A stretch of 64,000 bases of DNA from Gemmatimonadota bacterium (GCA_009841265.1 VXMB01000009.1:479911-543910), one strand, 5' to 3'; counted from the stretch's first letter, positions 9,419 to 18,647 are shown. Numbers and translations: made by a program. Notes: a model not told the origin generated them from the letters alone.

Positions 9419-10357
9419 TCAGGCGTTCCCGTCCAGGGATCTGAAATACGCGATGGTTTTCTTCATGCCTTCTTCGAGGGAGACTTCGGCTTTCCAACCC
9501 AGGATCTCCCGCGCCCTTGTCGTGTCGGGGCGCCGCAGCTGGGGATCGTCCTGGGGAAGGGGCCGGAAGACGATCTCGCTGCCGGATCCGCAAAGGCGGA
9601 TGATGGTGTGGGCGAGTTCGAGGATGGTGATCTCGTTCTCGTTCCCGATGTTCACCGGATCGTGCTCGCCGGATCGCATGAGCCGCACGATGCCTTCCAT
9701 GAGGTCCTCGTAGTAGCAGAAACTGCGGGTCTGCCGCCCTTCCCCGAAGATCGTCAGCGGTTCTCCCCGAAGCGCCTTGGTGATGAAGGACGGCGCGACG
9801 CGGCCGTCCGCGGGTCTCATCCTGGGACCGTAGGTGTTGAAGATCCGGACGATCCGCGTGTCGATTCCGTGTTTCCGGTGGTAGGCCATGGTCAGGGCCT
9901 CCGCGAAGCGCTTGGCCTCGTCGTAGACCCCCCTGACGCCGATGGGATTGACGTTGCCCCAGTAACTCTCCGGCTGGGGGTTGACCTGCGGGTCGCCATA
10001 GACTTCCGAGGTGGATGCGAGGAAGAAGCCCGCGCCCTTGGATTTTGCCAATCCGAGGGCGTTGTGGGTACCCAGAGCGCCGACCTTCAGAATCTGGATC
10101 GGGACGCGCTCGAAGTCGATCGGGCTCGCAGGACTGGCGAAGTGCATGACGAAGTCCACCTCGCCTTCGATGTCCAGGTATTTTGAAACGTCCCGCTGGA
10201 GATAGGTGAATCCTTCTTTTTCCAGGTTATGGGAGATGTTCACGGTCCGGCCCGTGATCAGGTTGTCCACGGCGACGACCCGGTGACCGTCCGCCAGCAG
10301 ACGGTCGCACAGATGGGATCCCAGAAAACCCGCACCACCGGTTACGACAACGCGCAA
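9419..10357 (-). CDS. UDP-glucuronate decarboxylase-like NAD-dependent epimerase
   Basis: The 312-residue extended short-chain dehydrogenase starts at TTG with an AAGGA site upstream. It has the NAD-binding motif [10 protein letters not shown] near residues 6-15, STSEVYGDP at about 115-123, catalytic YDEAK (Tyr145, Lys149) and [10 protein letters not shown]. This combination is typical of UDP-glucuronic acid decarboxylase, which makes UDP-xylose for surface glycans; a dTDP-glucose dehydratase relative is less likely but possible. It is the first gene of the minus-strand set and has a recognisable promoter (10413-10442). No other sugar-nucleotide gene is adjacent, so the glycan pathway cannot be placed. 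Confidence 0.85.
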   Translation of the reverse strand: MRVVVTGGAGFLGSHLCDRLLADGHRVVAVDNLITGRTVNISHNLEKEGFTYLQRDVSKYLDIEGEVDFVMHFASPASPIDFERVPIQILKVGALGTHNALGLAKSKGAGFFLASTSEVYGDPQVNPQPESYWGNVNPIGVRGVYDEAKRFAEALTMAYHRKHGIDTRIVRIFNTYGPRMRPADGRVAPSFITKALRGEPLTIFGEGRQTRSFCYYEDLMEGIVRLMRSGEHDPVNIGNENEITILELAHTIIRLCGSGSEIVFRPLPQDDPQLRRPDTTRAREILGWKAEVSLEEGMKKTIAYFRSLDGNA

Positions 10358-10412
10358 GGACGTTTCCTTTGCGTGGTATGTAAGGTCACGGAAACCTGCA
10401 GGATAAAGGTGG

Positions 10413-10442
10413 AAAATACGGAGATTTCACTTCGCATGTCAA
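10413..10442 (-). promoter_or_regulatory. Sigma70-type promoter for the UXS-MoxR gene set
   Basis: On the minus strand TTGACA (10442-10437) is followed by 18 bp and TATTTT (10418-10413). Transcription would begin near 10406, about 50 bp ahead of the TTG start of the decarboxylase-like gene. It is divergent from, and only 27 bp away from, the forward promoter at 10470. Confidence 0.65.
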
Positions 10443-10469
10443 GCGCTCTTTTGACGCCGGATCTCCCTG

Positions 10470-10498
10470 TTGACAGGCTCTTTTTTCACTCCTATAAT
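10470..10498 (+). promoter_or_regulatory. Perfect-consensus sigma70 promoter upstream of the PhyH gene
   Basis: TTGACA (10470-10475), a 17-bp spacer and TATAAT (10493-10498) match the housekeeping consensus at every position, including spacing. The predicted start is near 10505, which gives a leader of about 95 nt before the ATG at 10600. It is likely the entry point for the forward gene set beginning with the dioxygenase. Confidence 0.8.
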
Positions 10499-10599
10499 CT
10501 TGTTGGAAACCAGTGCGGATTCGATCTTCATCGCTGGTGCGGGGCGGCCTGCACAACCGTATCGGCCACAGAGGTTGTAGGAACGACTCCCAGGGTATC

Positions 10600-11490
10600 A
10601 TGGCGAAAAGCTACAGGGCGCTGACCGAATCAGACGTAGACCATTTCATCCGACGAGGCCATGTCGTCCTGCGGGACTGTTTCTCACGGGAACTGGCCGT
10701 CGAATGGCGCGCGTTGGCGTTCAGTCGTCTCGGCTACGATCCCGATGATGCCGCGACCTGGGAGGAACCACGCATGCATCTTCCATCGATGAACCGGGTT
10801 CCGATACGCGAAATCGCGCCGAGGGCATGGGACGCCATCTGCGACCTGCTGGGCGGTAAAGACCGGCTGGCAGATACCCAGACGTCCTGGGGAGATGGTT
10901 TTATCATCAACTTCTCCTATGGTGCGGACGAGATATGGGAACCACCGGAAACCCTTAGCCGGGGCTGGCACAAGGACGGTGATTTCTTCCGGCACTTCCT
11001 GGACAGTCCGGAGCAGGGATTGTTGACAATCGTCGTATGGTCCGACATACTACCCAGAAGCGGCGGCACGTTTGTCGCCTGTGATTCGGTGCAGCACGTC
11101 GCGCGGCATCTTTACGAAAATCCACAGGGTCTGCTACCCAGCGGCAATTTCGGCCATCTGGTTTCAAATTGCAGGGACTTCGCGGAAATTACGGGCAACG
11201 CGGGAGACGTCCTGCTGTTGCATCCGTTCATGCTGCACTCCGCGTCCCGCAACCCGTCAGGCCGTGCGCGCTTTATCACCAATCCTCCGGTCGCGCTTAA
11301 GGAACCGATGGATTTCAATCGCGACGATCCCGAAGATTTCTCTCCGGTGGAACGGGCCGTCCTCTCGGGACTGGGCAGAGAACGCCTGGACTTCAAACCG
11401 GCCGCGCCGCGGGAGCGATTGGTGCCCGAACGTGTCAGACGGCAACAAGAGATGCTTGCAGCACAGAAAAAACGACTCGCCATGGGCTAA
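10600..11490 (+). CDS. Phytanoyl-CoA dioxygenase (PhyH) family protein
   Basis: I start the protein at ATG 10600 (296 residues), because an upstream extension to 10513 begins within a few bases of the promoter start site and does not look like protein. The double-stranded beta-helix iron site is visible as GWHKDGDF (His124, Asp126) and a distal HPFMLHSASR segment (His near 213, then Arg for 2-oxoglutarate). Family members are Fe(II)/2-oxoglutarate oxygenases that hydroxylate small organic substrates; which one here is unknown. The gene is followed after 21 bp by a sugar-isomerase-type TIM barrel, which hints at a carbohydrate or natural-product substrate (inference). Confidence 0.87.
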   Translation: MAKSYRALTESDVDHFIRRGHVVLRDCFSRELAVEWRALAFSRLGYDPDDAATWEEPRMHLPSMNRVPIREIAPRAWDAICDLLGGKDRLADTQTSWGDGFIINFSYGADEIWEPPETLSRGWHKDGDFFRHFLDSPEQGLLTIVVWSDILPRSGGTFVACDSVQHVARHLYENPQGLLPSGNFGHLVSNCRDFAEITGNAGDVLLLHPFMLHSASRNPSGRARFITNPPVALKEPMDFNRDDPEDFSPVERAVLSGLGRERLDFKPAAPRERLVPERVRRQQEMLAAQKKRLAMG

Positions 11491-11511
11491 CGCTTACCTC
11501 AGGAGACGGCT

Positions 11512-12666
11512 ATGTTCGCAGACCTTCGGGACCAGGCAACGGTGCGCAGAGGCGATGAACTCGTGCGTCACCTCGGTAGTTTTCCGCTCGAATTGAAGAT
11601 CTCGGCCGGCGTCTGGTTCTTCTCGCCGTCCCAGATCCGTTTCCACGAAGCCTACATGGAACCCTATTCCATCGAGGAACGCCTGGACATCGCCGGCGAA
11701 CTGGCGGAATACGGCCTGTGCGGCATCGAGGCCCACTATCCCAATGAGATCAACGAGGACAACGCCCATCTCTACCAGCAACTGGAAAAGGACACGGGCG
11801 TGCGGCTGATCACGGTGATCCCCAACCTCTTCTGGGATGCGCAGTTCGAATTCGGTTCCCTTTCCTCCCCGGTGCCCGAGGCGCGCCGCGCCGCCATCGA
11901 CCGGGTGATCGAGACGCTGCGGATGAACCGGGAACTGGATACGGACTTCATGGTCGTGTGGCCCGGCGGCGACGGCTACGAACTCAATTTCGGGACCGAT
12001 TTCTACGCCATGTGGGACCTCTTCGAGTCGGGCCTGGCCGAGGCGCTGGACGCCGTGCCCGGGATCCGGACGGCCATCGAACCCAAGCCCTACGAGCCCC
12101 GGGGGAACAATATCTACCGGAACACCACGGACGGCATCCTGATGGCCCAGAACGTGGACGAGCGGCTCCGGGCCCCCGAGAACCGGGCGCTGATCGACGA
12201 GGGACACGCCATCGTCGGCCTGAATCCGGAACTCGGCCACGTCCTGATGGGCTTCGAGGATTTCCCCTATGCCCTGAGCCGCATCCTCCGGCAGGGCAGG
12301 CTGGCCCACACGCACTGGAACAGCCAGCCCCTGGGCAATTACGACCAGGACCTGCAGGTCGGCATCGTATCGCCGGAGCAGATCTTCGCCGGCATGTACG
12401 CGCTGAAGATGTACGGCTACCGGGGTTACATGGGCATCGACATCTTCCCGGAGCGCATCCCCATCCGGCAAGCCCTCATCAATTCCATCGACCGCATGAA
12501 GGCCATCGCTGAAATGACCGAACGGGTGGACCACGAACTGGTCGTGGCCTGCATGGAGCGCCCCGATCTCAACCGGGGCGTCATCGAAGCCCACCTGACC
12601 CGGCTCTTCCATCCTACCTCGACTGGATTGAGCGCCATGCCGGCGTACCGGAAGGGCCAGGGATAG
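11512..12666 (+). CDS. Xylose-isomerase-like TIM-barrel protein
   Basis: The 384-residue protein starts at ATG 11512 with AGGAG six bases upstream. It carries the AP-endonuclease-2/xylose-isomerase TIM-barrel pattern: EYGLCGIEAHYPNEIN, a metal-ligand Glu in TAIEPKPYEPRG, LNPELGHVLMG and THWNSQP, then a C-terminal GYMGIDIFPER. These suggest a divalent-metal sugar isomerase or epimerase. Length is close to that of L-rhamnose or xylose isomerase-like proteins. The substrate is unknown. It probably shares a transcript with the PhyH gene. Confidence 0.82.
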   Translation: MFADLRDQATVRRGDELVRHLGSFPLELKISAGVWFFSPSQIRFHEAYMEPYSIEERLDIAGELAEYGLCGIEAHYPNEINEDNAHLYQQLEKDTGVRLITVIPNLFWDAQFEFGSLSSPVPEARRAAIDRVIETLRMNRELDTDFMVVWPGGDGYELNFGTDFYAMWDLFESGLAEALDAVPGIRTAIEPKPYEPRGNNIYRNTTDGILMAQNVDERLRAPENRALIDEGHAIVGLNPELGHVLMGFEDFPYALSRILRQGRLAHTHWNSQPLGNYDQDLQVGIVSPEQIFAGMYALKMYGYRGYMGIDIFPERIPIRQALINSIDRMKAIAEMTERVDHELVVACMERPDLNRGVIEAHLTRLFHPTSTGLSAMPAYRKGQG

Positions 12667-12760
12667 GGCCCAGGTCAGGGTAGCCGTTTCCTTCCGGCAA
12701 CTTCCGGCCCTCGAAGGCGTATAATCCCGAAACACAGCCCACAGGCAGACGGGGGGAGAA

Positions 12761-13603
12761 ATGCCAGATACCATACGGGTCGCCGGCGTGCAGATGGACC
12801 TGAAACTCGCCGCGACCGAGCAGAATCTCACCAGGGTCTTCGACGCCATGCAGACGGCCTCCCGCGCGGGAGCGGACCTGGCCGTGTTTCCCGAATGCGC
12901 GCTGACCGGGTACTGTTTTTACGACCTGGAGGAAGCCCGGGCGTACGCCCAGCCCGTGCCCGGGCCTTACACCGAGCGCCTGGAACGGCATTGCCGGGAT
13001 CTCGAACTACACATCATCATCGGCCTGCTGGAAGCGGATGGGTCAAGTATATACAATTCAGCGGCCTTCATCGCGCCCAACGGGCTGATCGGCCACTACC
13101 GCAAGATCCACCTCCCCTATCTCGGGATCGACCGTTTCCTTTCCCCCGGCGACCGCCCTTTTCGCGTGTATGATTCGGATGTGGGCCAGATCGGGCTCAA
13201 TATCTGTTATGACGCGGCGTTTCCGGAGAGCGCCCGCGTGATGATGCTCCATGACGCGGAACTGATCGCCCTGCCCACCAACTGGCCGGTCGGCGCGGAC
13301 TGCAACACCGAGTTCGTGGTCAACACGCGCGCCTTCGAGAACCGCGTCAATTACATCGCCGTGAACCGGGTCGGGCGGGAGCGCGGGACCAACTTCATCG
13401 GACAGAGCAAGATCGTCGATTTCACCGGGCGCACGCTGGCCGAAGGAGACCGGTCCCGCGAGGAGATCATCTTCGCCGACCTGGACCTTGCCGGCGCTCG
13501 CGAGAAGCACATCGTGAACGTGGCCAAGGCCTATGAACTCGACCGCCTGGAAGACCGCCGGGTGGAGTTCTACGGACCCATCGTCGAGGGAGAAAAACCT
13601 TGA
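12761..13603 (+). CDS. Carbon-nitrogen hydrolase (nitrilase superfamily)
   Basis: The 280-residue protein shows the complete nitrilase triad: Glu45 in VFPECALTGY, Lys115 in HYRKIHLPYLG and Cys149 in IGLNICYDAAFPE. Such enzymes hydrolyse amides or N-carbamoyl compounds in the cytoplasm. A purine-rich GGGGGGAG stretch precedes the ATG. It lies 94 bp after the isomerase gene and 79 bp before lipB. Which amide is cut cannot be read from sequence; N-carbamoyl-amino acid or omega-amidase activities are typical for this size. Confidence 0.88.
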   Translation: MPDTIRVAGVQMDLKLAATEQNLTRVFDAMQTASRAGADLAVFPECALTGYCFYDLEEARAYAQPVPGPYTERLERHCRDLELHIIIGLLEADGSSIYNSAAFIAPNGLIGHYRKIHLPYLGIDRFLSPGDRPFRVYDSDVGQIGLNICYDAAFPESARVMMLHDAELIALPTNWPVGADCNTEFVVNTRAFENRVNYIAVNRVGRERGTNFIGQSKIVDFTGRTLAEGDRSREEIIFADLDLAGAREKHIVNVAKAYELDRLEDRRVEFYGPIVEGEKP

Positions 13604-13682
13604 CAGAACGGACCCCCAGAACTTAGGTTGTCCGGGGTACAGGGCCTGGAGAATACGAGGCCGCCGTACATGAGGAGGGCAG

Positions 13683-14372
13683 GTGCTGCCTTGCTGGGTT
13701 GTTCGGGCCAAGCGGACCGGCACGATGGAATACGGCGTGGCGCTGTCTCTTCAGCGGAGTCTGCTCGCGGCGCGTCGTTCCGGCCTGATAGACAACGTGC
13801 TCCTGTTGCTCGAACACCCTCCCACGTACACGATCGGTCGTCGGCTGAGAGCCAGCGAACACCTGCTCTACGGGGAAGAAACGCTCCGGACCCGTGGCAT
13901 TCGGGTCTACGAAACCGACCGGGGCGGAGACATCACCTGCCATGGCCCCGGCCAGCTGGTGGGGTACACAATCTTCGATATCGCGGCATGGTACCAGGAC
14001 GTCTATCGGTATCTGCGCGATCTCGAGGCCGCGATCATCGGGTGTCTGGGGGATTTCGGCATCGAGGGACGCCGCCTGGAGGGGATTACCGGGGTCTGGG
14101 TGGACGAAAGTAAGGTCGCGGCCCTGGGCATCAGGGTCAGCTGGTGGATCGCCATGCACGGGTTTTCCGTGAACGTGCGTCCCGACCTCTCCCTGTACGA
14201 GGGAATCGTCCCGTGCGGTATCGCCGACCGCGAGGTCACCTCGATGGAGCGGCTGCTCGGACGGCCGGTATCGATGGAGGAGGTGGAGAAAAGCCTGCTC
14301 CGGAACCTTGGTGACGTCTTCGGCATGGCTTTCGAGGAGACGAGCCTGCCCGAATTGCAGCAGAGACTATGA
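13683..14372 (+). CDS. lipB: Octanoyl-[acyl-carrier-protein]:protein N-octanoyltransferase
   Basis: The 229-residue protein starts at GTG 13683 behind an AGGAGG site. It has the LipB signature: RGGDITCHGPGQLVGY at about 80-95, the catalytic Lys144 in SKVAALGIRV and the catalytic Cys178 in IVPCGI. LipB moves the octanoyl group from acyl carrier protein to lipoyl domains; LipA then adds sulphur. The gene is 33 bp upstream of the E1alpha gene, and two downstream genes encode a lipoyl-domain E2, which fits making the modifying enzyme together with its substrate. No lipA is present in the window. Confidence 0.95.
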   Translation: MLPCWVVRAKRTGTMEYGVALSLQRSLLAARRSGLIDNVLLLLEHPPTYTIGRRLRASEHLLYGEETLRTRGIRVYETDRGGDITCHGPGQLVGYTIFDIAAWYQDVYRYLRDLEAAIIGCLGDFGIEGRRLEGITGVWVDESKVAALGIRVSWWIAMHGFSVNVRPDLSLYEGIVPCGIADREVTSMERLLGRPVSMEEVEKSLLRNLGDVFGMAFEETSLPELQQRL

Positions 14373-14405
14373 TCAGTACACGCCACACCGCACCCTGGAG
14401 GCGTT

Positions 14406-15431
14406 ATGAACGTTGAGACCGCCCCCGCCCTGTCCGACCCCGACCTTGCAGCGTCCGACCTGGACGATCTCGGCCTCGGCCGGGAAGACTACCGAACTCT
14501 CTACCATACCATGCGCCTTCAACGGGAATTCGAAGAGCGTGTATACCGTCTCTTCCGGCAGGGCCGGCTCGTGGGCGCGGCCTACGCCGGCGCGGGACAC
14601 GAGGCCATCGCCGCGGGAAGCGCTTACGCCCTGGGAGACGCGGACATCCTGGTCCCCATGCACCGGGTGATCGGGGCTCATTTCCTACGCGGGCACACCG
14701 CGCGGGACATGATGTGCCAGTACCTGGGCCGGGCCAACGGACCGACCGCCGGCAAAGACGGCAACATGCACTGCGGCAACTGGGACCACCACATCGTCGG
14801 GATGATCAGCCACCTCGGCGCGAACATACCCGTGGCCGCGGGCGTGGCGCTGGCCAGCAAGATCCGCGGCGGCGGGGCGGTCTCCCTGACCTACATCGGC
14901 GAAGGCGGCTCGAGCATCGGCGATTTCCACGAAGGACTCAACTTCGCGGCCGTGCACCGGCTGCCCATGGTGCTGATCGTCGAGAACAACAAGTTCGCCT
15001 ACTCCACGCCCACCCGTTACGAGTACGCCTGCGAACACATCGTGGACCGGGCCCGGGGTTACGGCATCGCCGGCGCGCTGGTGGACGGCACGGATGTCCG
15101 CGCCGTGTACAAGGCGACGCGGGACGCCGTGGATCTCGCACGGGAGGGGGGCGGTCCGACCCTGATCGAAGCCCGCTGCACCCGGCTGCTCGGCCACGCC
15201 CAGCACGACGACGCCTTCTATGTCCCCAAGGACATCATGGAGGACGGGTGGAACAACGATCCGGTCACGAAGGCCGAGAACCTCCTGCTGGAAAGGAAGT
15301 ACTTCACCCGCGAGGAGATCGACGGGATCCAGGTAGAAGTCAAGGGCATCGTCGACGACGCGGTCGATTACGCGGAACAGAGTCCCCTGCCCGAACCCGA
15401 AGAAGCGCTCCAGGGCGTCTACGCGGACTGA
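14406..15431 (+). CDS. pdhA: Thiamine-dependent dehydrogenase E1 component, alpha subunit
   Basis: The 341-residue protein matches the alpha subunit of heterotetrameric 2-oxo-acid dehydrogenases. It has HRVIGAHFLRG, GKDGNMHCG, and the thiamine diphosphate motif starting at YIGEGGSSIGDFHEGLNFAA and ending at VENNKFAYSTP. With E1beta it decarboxylates the 2-oxo acid and transfers the acyl group to the E2 lipoyl arm. SD TGGAGG lies ahead of the ATG. The order lipB-E1alpha-E1beta-E2 suggests one transcript. Pyruvate is the most likely substrate, but branched-chain 2-oxo acids or acetoin cannot be excluded, so the symbol is tentative. Confidence 0.88.
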   Translation: MNVETAPALSDPDLAASDLDDLGLGREDYRTLYHTMRLQREFEERVYRLFRQGRLVGAAYAGAGHEAIAAGSAYALGDADILVPMHRVIGAHFLRGHTARDMMCQYLGRANGPTAGKDGNMHCGNWDHHIVGMISHLGANIPVAAGVALASKIRGGGAVSLTYIGEGGSSIGDFHEGLNFAAVHRLPMVLIVENNKFAYSTPTRYEYACEHIVDRARGYGIAGALVDGTDVRAVYKATRDAVDLAREGGGPTLIEARCTRLLGHAQHDDAFYVPKDIMEDGWNNDPVTKAENLLLERKYFTREEIDGIQVEVKGIVDDAVDYAEQSPLPEPEEALQGVYAD

Positions 15432-15453
15432 TGTCCCCAACAGGAACCTGCCC

Positions 15454-16434
15454 ATGCCGCCCGTAACCTACCTTGAAGCCATTTCGTCCGGACTCCGCGA
15501 AGAAATGGAACGGGATGAAAGCGTCTTCTGCCTCGGCGAGGATATCGGCGTCTATGGCGGGGCCTTCAAGATCACGAAGGGGTTCCTGGACGATTTCGGT
15601 GAGGACCGCGTGATCGACGCGCCCGTCGCCGAATCCGTGATCATCGGCGCGGCCATGGGCGCGGCGCTCATGGGCATGCGGCCCGTGGCCGAAATGCAGT
15701 TCGCCGACTTCATCACCTGCGGGTTCAACCAACTGGTCAACAACGTGGCCAAGACCCACTACCGCTGGGGCGCCGCGGTACCCCTCGTGGTGCGGTGCCC
15801 CTCGGGGGCCATCGGCAATGCCGGTCCCTTCCATTCCCAAAACCCTGAGGCCTGGTTCTGCAAAGTGCCCGGCCTCAAGGTCGTAGCGCCGGCCACGACC
15901 TACGACGCGAAAGGCCTGCTCAAGTCTTCGATCCGCGACAACAACCCGGTACTGTACTTCGAGCACAAGGGCCTGTACCGGTTTCCCCGGATCCGGGAAG
16001 AAATACCTGAAGAGGACTATACCGTACCCATCGGCAAGGCGGCAGTCCGCCGGGAGGGTGTCGACGCGACGATCGTAACTTACGGCAAGATGGTTTTTCA
16101 CAGCCTGGACGCCGCGGAAACGCTGGCCGGCGAGGGGGTCGAGACGGAAGTGATCGATCTGAGGTCGCTGCTGCCCTACGACAAGCAGGCCATCCTCGAG
16201 TCCGTCCGGAAGACGAACCGGCTCCTGGTCGTCCATGAAGATACGCTGACCGGCGGCTTCGGCGGTGAAATCGCCGCGGTGGTGGCCGAGGAAGCCTTCG
16301 AGCATCTCGACGCGCCGGTCCGCAGGCTGGCGGCCATCGACACGCCCGTCCCCTTCAGTCCGCCGCTGGAGGAATACTTCCTGCCGAACACGGAGAAGGT
16401 GACCGCGGCCCTGAGAGAGCTACTGGCCTACTGA
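15454..16434 (+). CDS. pdhB: Thiamine-dependent dehydrogenase E1 component, beta subunit
   Basis: The 326-residue protein is the partner of the preceding gene, 22 bp downstream. Visible landmarks are FCLGEDIGVYGGAFK near residue 26, VIDAPVAESVIIGAAMGAAL, the aromatic-rich FADFITCGFNQLVNN and a transketolase C-terminal domain with RLLVVHEDTLTGGFGGEIAA. The family places the conserved Glu and potassium-site residues in these segments. Length is typical. With E1alpha it forms the alpha2beta2 decarboxylase core. Pyruvate versus branched-chain substrate cannot be settled from sequence. Confidence 0.9.
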   Translation: MPPVTYLEAISSGLREEMERDESVFCLGEDIGVYGGAFKITKGFLDDFGEDRVIDAPVAESVIIGAAMGAALMGMRPVAEMQFADFITCGFNQLVNNVAKTHYRWGAAVPLVVRCPSGAIGNAGPFHSQNPEAWFCKVPGLKVVAPATTYDAKGLLKSSIRDNNPVLYFEHKGLYRFPRIREEIPEEDYTVPIGKAAVRREGVDATIVTYGKMVFHSLDAAETLAGEGVETEVIDLRSLLPYDKQAILESVRKTNRLLVVHEDTLTGGFGGEIAAVVAEEAFEHLDAPVRRLAAIDTPVPFSPPLEEYFLPNTEKVTAALRELLAY

Positions 16435-16489
16435 CCGTCAGGCACGCATCGTTCGGTACCTATCGTCAGGCACTGAGAGGAAACGCTAA

Positions 16490-17800
16490 GTGAACATCGT
16501 TATGCCCAGGCTCGGCGAAAGCGTGGAAGAAGGAACGGTCATCCGCTGGCTGAAGAAAGTCGGCGATCCGATTGAGCGCGACGAGTCCGTGGTGGAGATC
16601 ACCACCGATAAGATCGACACGGACATCCCTGCCATCGCGGGCGGCGTGCTGAGCGAGATCCGGGTGGCCGAGGGAACGACCGTGGCCATCGGAGAAGTCA
16701 TCGGTGTCATCGATACGGGGGATGACGATGCCGACGGACCGGGCGGACCAGGCGGACCGGGTGAAACCGAGGCAGCCGAGCAGGCCGGTGATTCCGGTGG
16801 AGAAGTAGAGACAATTGAGGCTGATGAACTGACTCAGGCCGCGGAGGCTGGCGACGGCGGGCCATTGAAGCGCCGGCGTTCCGAGCGGTTTTACTCCCCC
16901 CTCGTGCTGCGCATCGCCCGGGAAGAGCGTATAGACATGGCCACGCTCGAGTCTCTGGAAGGAACCGGCAAGGGCGGCCGGTTGACCCGGGACGACCTGC
17001 TTTCCTACCTGGAACGGCGCGCGTCGCGCATTCCCGAAGCGGCCGCGGAACAGGAAGACGAATCGGAATTCGTATCGGTTTCCCGTCCGGCCGGCACCGA
17101 AGAAGCCCGTGTCGTGAACCTGGACACCCTGCGCAAGACCATCGCCAAGCACATGGTCCTCAGCAAGCAGGTGTCCCCCCACGTGACCTCCGTGTCGGAA
17201 GTCGACATGACCCACGTCGTCCGCTACCGGGACGAGGCCAGGGAGCGGTTCCAGCAGAAGACCGGCATCCGGCTGACGCTGACCCCGTTCTTCATCACCG
17301 CCATCGTCGACGCCCTGCGGGCGAACCCCATGCTGAACGCCACGATGGACGGCGACCGGGTGTTGCAGTGGAAGCACGTGAACATGGGGTTGGCAGTCGG
17401 ATTGGAAAAAGGCGTCGTCGTACCGGTGATCCGCCACGCGGACGAGATGGACTTCTCGGAAATCGCCGCGGCGGCCCACGACCTGGCCAAGCGGGCCCAT
17501 GACCGCAAGCTGACCCCGGACGACCTGCAGGGCAGCACGTTCACCCTGACGAACCCGGGCATGTGGGCCACCCTTTTCGGCACGCCGATCATCAACCAGC
17601 CCGAGGCGGGCATCATCGCCACCGGAAGCGTCAAGAAGCAGGTCGTCGTGCAGGCGGACGATTCACTGGCCATCCGGTCCATGATGTTCCTGAGCCTGTC
17701 CTTCGACCACCGGTTCATCGACGGCCTCAACGCGGCCCGGTTCATCCGGGACATCACGCAGAACCTGGAGTCCTTCGATACCGACCGGGTCGGGGTCTGA
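16490..17800 (+). CDS. pdhC: Dihydrolipoamide acyltransferase (E2), single lipoyl domain
   Basis: The 436-residue E2 begins at GTG 16490 behind AGAGGA. Domains in order: one lipoyl domain (1-76) with Lys41 in TTDKIDTDI; a Gly/Glu/Ala-rich linker (about 77-125); a peripheral-subunit-binding domain (YSPLVLRIAREERIDMATL to GGRLTRDDLLSYL, about 130-170); and a catalytic domain ending in LSFDHRFIDGLNAARF with the active-site His and Asp. It accepts the acyl group from E1 and passes it to CoA. The dihydrolipoamide dehydrogenase (E3) gene is not in the window. The 55-bp gap upstream contains cgtcaggcac twice. Confidence 0.9.
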   Translation: MNIVMPRLGESVEEGTVIRWLKKVGDPIERDESVVEITTDKIDTDIPAIAGGVLSEIRVAEGTTVAIGEVIGVIDTGDDDADGPGGPGGPGETEAAEQAGDSGGEVETIEADELTQAAEAGDGGPLKRRRSERFYSPLVLRIAREERIDMATLESLEGTGKGGRLTRDDLLSYLERRASRIPEAAAEQEDESEFVSVSRPAGTEEARVVNLDTLRKTIAKHMVLSKQVSPHVTSVSEVDMTHVVRYRDEARERFQQKTGIRLTLTPFFITAIVDALRANPMLNATMDGDRVLQWKHVNMGLAVGLEKGVVVPVIRHADEMDFSEIAAAAHDLAKRAHDRKLTPDDLQGSTFTLTNPGMWATLFGTPIINQPEAGIIATGSVKKQVVVQADDSLAIRSMMFLSLSFDHRFIDGLNAARFIRDITQNLESFDTDRVGV

Positions 17801-17815
17801 CCCGGCGGCCCGGAA

Positions 17816-18634
17816 ATGACGCCCGAACCCGGCTTCCTGCATATCGGCACGATGGGATGGACCTACAGGGACTGGCTTGGATCCTTCTACCCCCGCGACG
17901 CCGACCGCAAAGTCCTCCTGCAGCACTACGCCCGGGTCTTTGACGCCCTCGAAATAGACAGTACCTTCCACTTCATCCCCAGGCCGGAGGTGGTGACGTC
18001 CTGGCACGACCGCACCCCGGGGACGTTCCGCTTCACGGCCAAACTTCCCGGCGAGATCACCCATGAAAGGGGCCTGGTCGACACGGAGGACCTGTTGACC
18101 CCGTTCCTGGCCAGCATGGCCCTCCTGGGGGAGCGTCTCGGCTGCGTGCTCGTTCAGCTTCCTCCCGGATTCCGGTGCAACAAAGAGACGTTCAGCCGGG
18201 TGGGATCATTCCTGAAACTGTTGCCCGCCAGCGACTTCCGCTTCGCCTTCGAGTTCAGGCACGGGTCATGGATCAAGGCGGAGGTGTTCGACCTGCTCCG
18301 GACGCACGGCGTGGCCTGGACCATGCAGGACCATCCCAGAATCATGCCGATCGTGCCCGAGATCACCGCGGATTTCACCTATATCCGATGGATGGGCAAT
18401 ACGGAGGACCCGCGCATCGGCCACTTCCGGGAATCCGTCGTGGACCGCACCCAGGAGCTCATCAAGTGGGCGGAACGGCTGAAGCGCGACATCCTCCCCC
18501 GGGTCGACACGCTGTACGGGTTTTTCAACAACTACTATTCCGGTCATTCACCCACGGACTGCAACCGGATGAAAAGGCTGCTCGGACTGGACACGGCCGC
18601 CCCCGATTTCGACCGTCAGTTGAGCCTGTTCTGA
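17816..18634 (+). CDS. DUF72 (YecE-like) protein
   Basis: The 272-residue protein has the DUF72 pattern: HIGTMGWTYRDWLGSFYP near the N-terminus, EIDSTFHFIPRPEVVTSWHD, FTAKLPGEITH, GCVLVQLPPGF and the closing NNYYSGHSPTDCNRMK. DUF72 is a TIM-barrel family found in most bacteria and of unknown function. The gene starts 15 bp after the E2 stop and ends one base before the earliest possible start of the solute-binding protein gene. Its position between a dehydrogenase and a transporter gives no clear role. Confidence 0.9.
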   Translation: MTPEPGFLHIGTMGWTYRDWLGSFYPRDADRKVLLQHYARVFDALEIDSTFHFIPRPEVVTSWHDRTPGTFRFTAKLPGEITHERGLVDTEDLLTPFLASMALLGERLGCVLVQLPPGFRCNKETFSRVGSFLKLLPASDFRFAFEFRHGSWIKAEVFDLLRTHGVAWTMQDHPRIMPIVPEITADFTYIRWMGNTEDPRIGHFRESVVDRTQELIKWAERLKRDILPRVDTLYGFFNNYYSGHSPTDCNRMKRLLGLDTAAPDFDRQLSLF

Positions 18635-18647
18635 AATGGGTTGCGCC

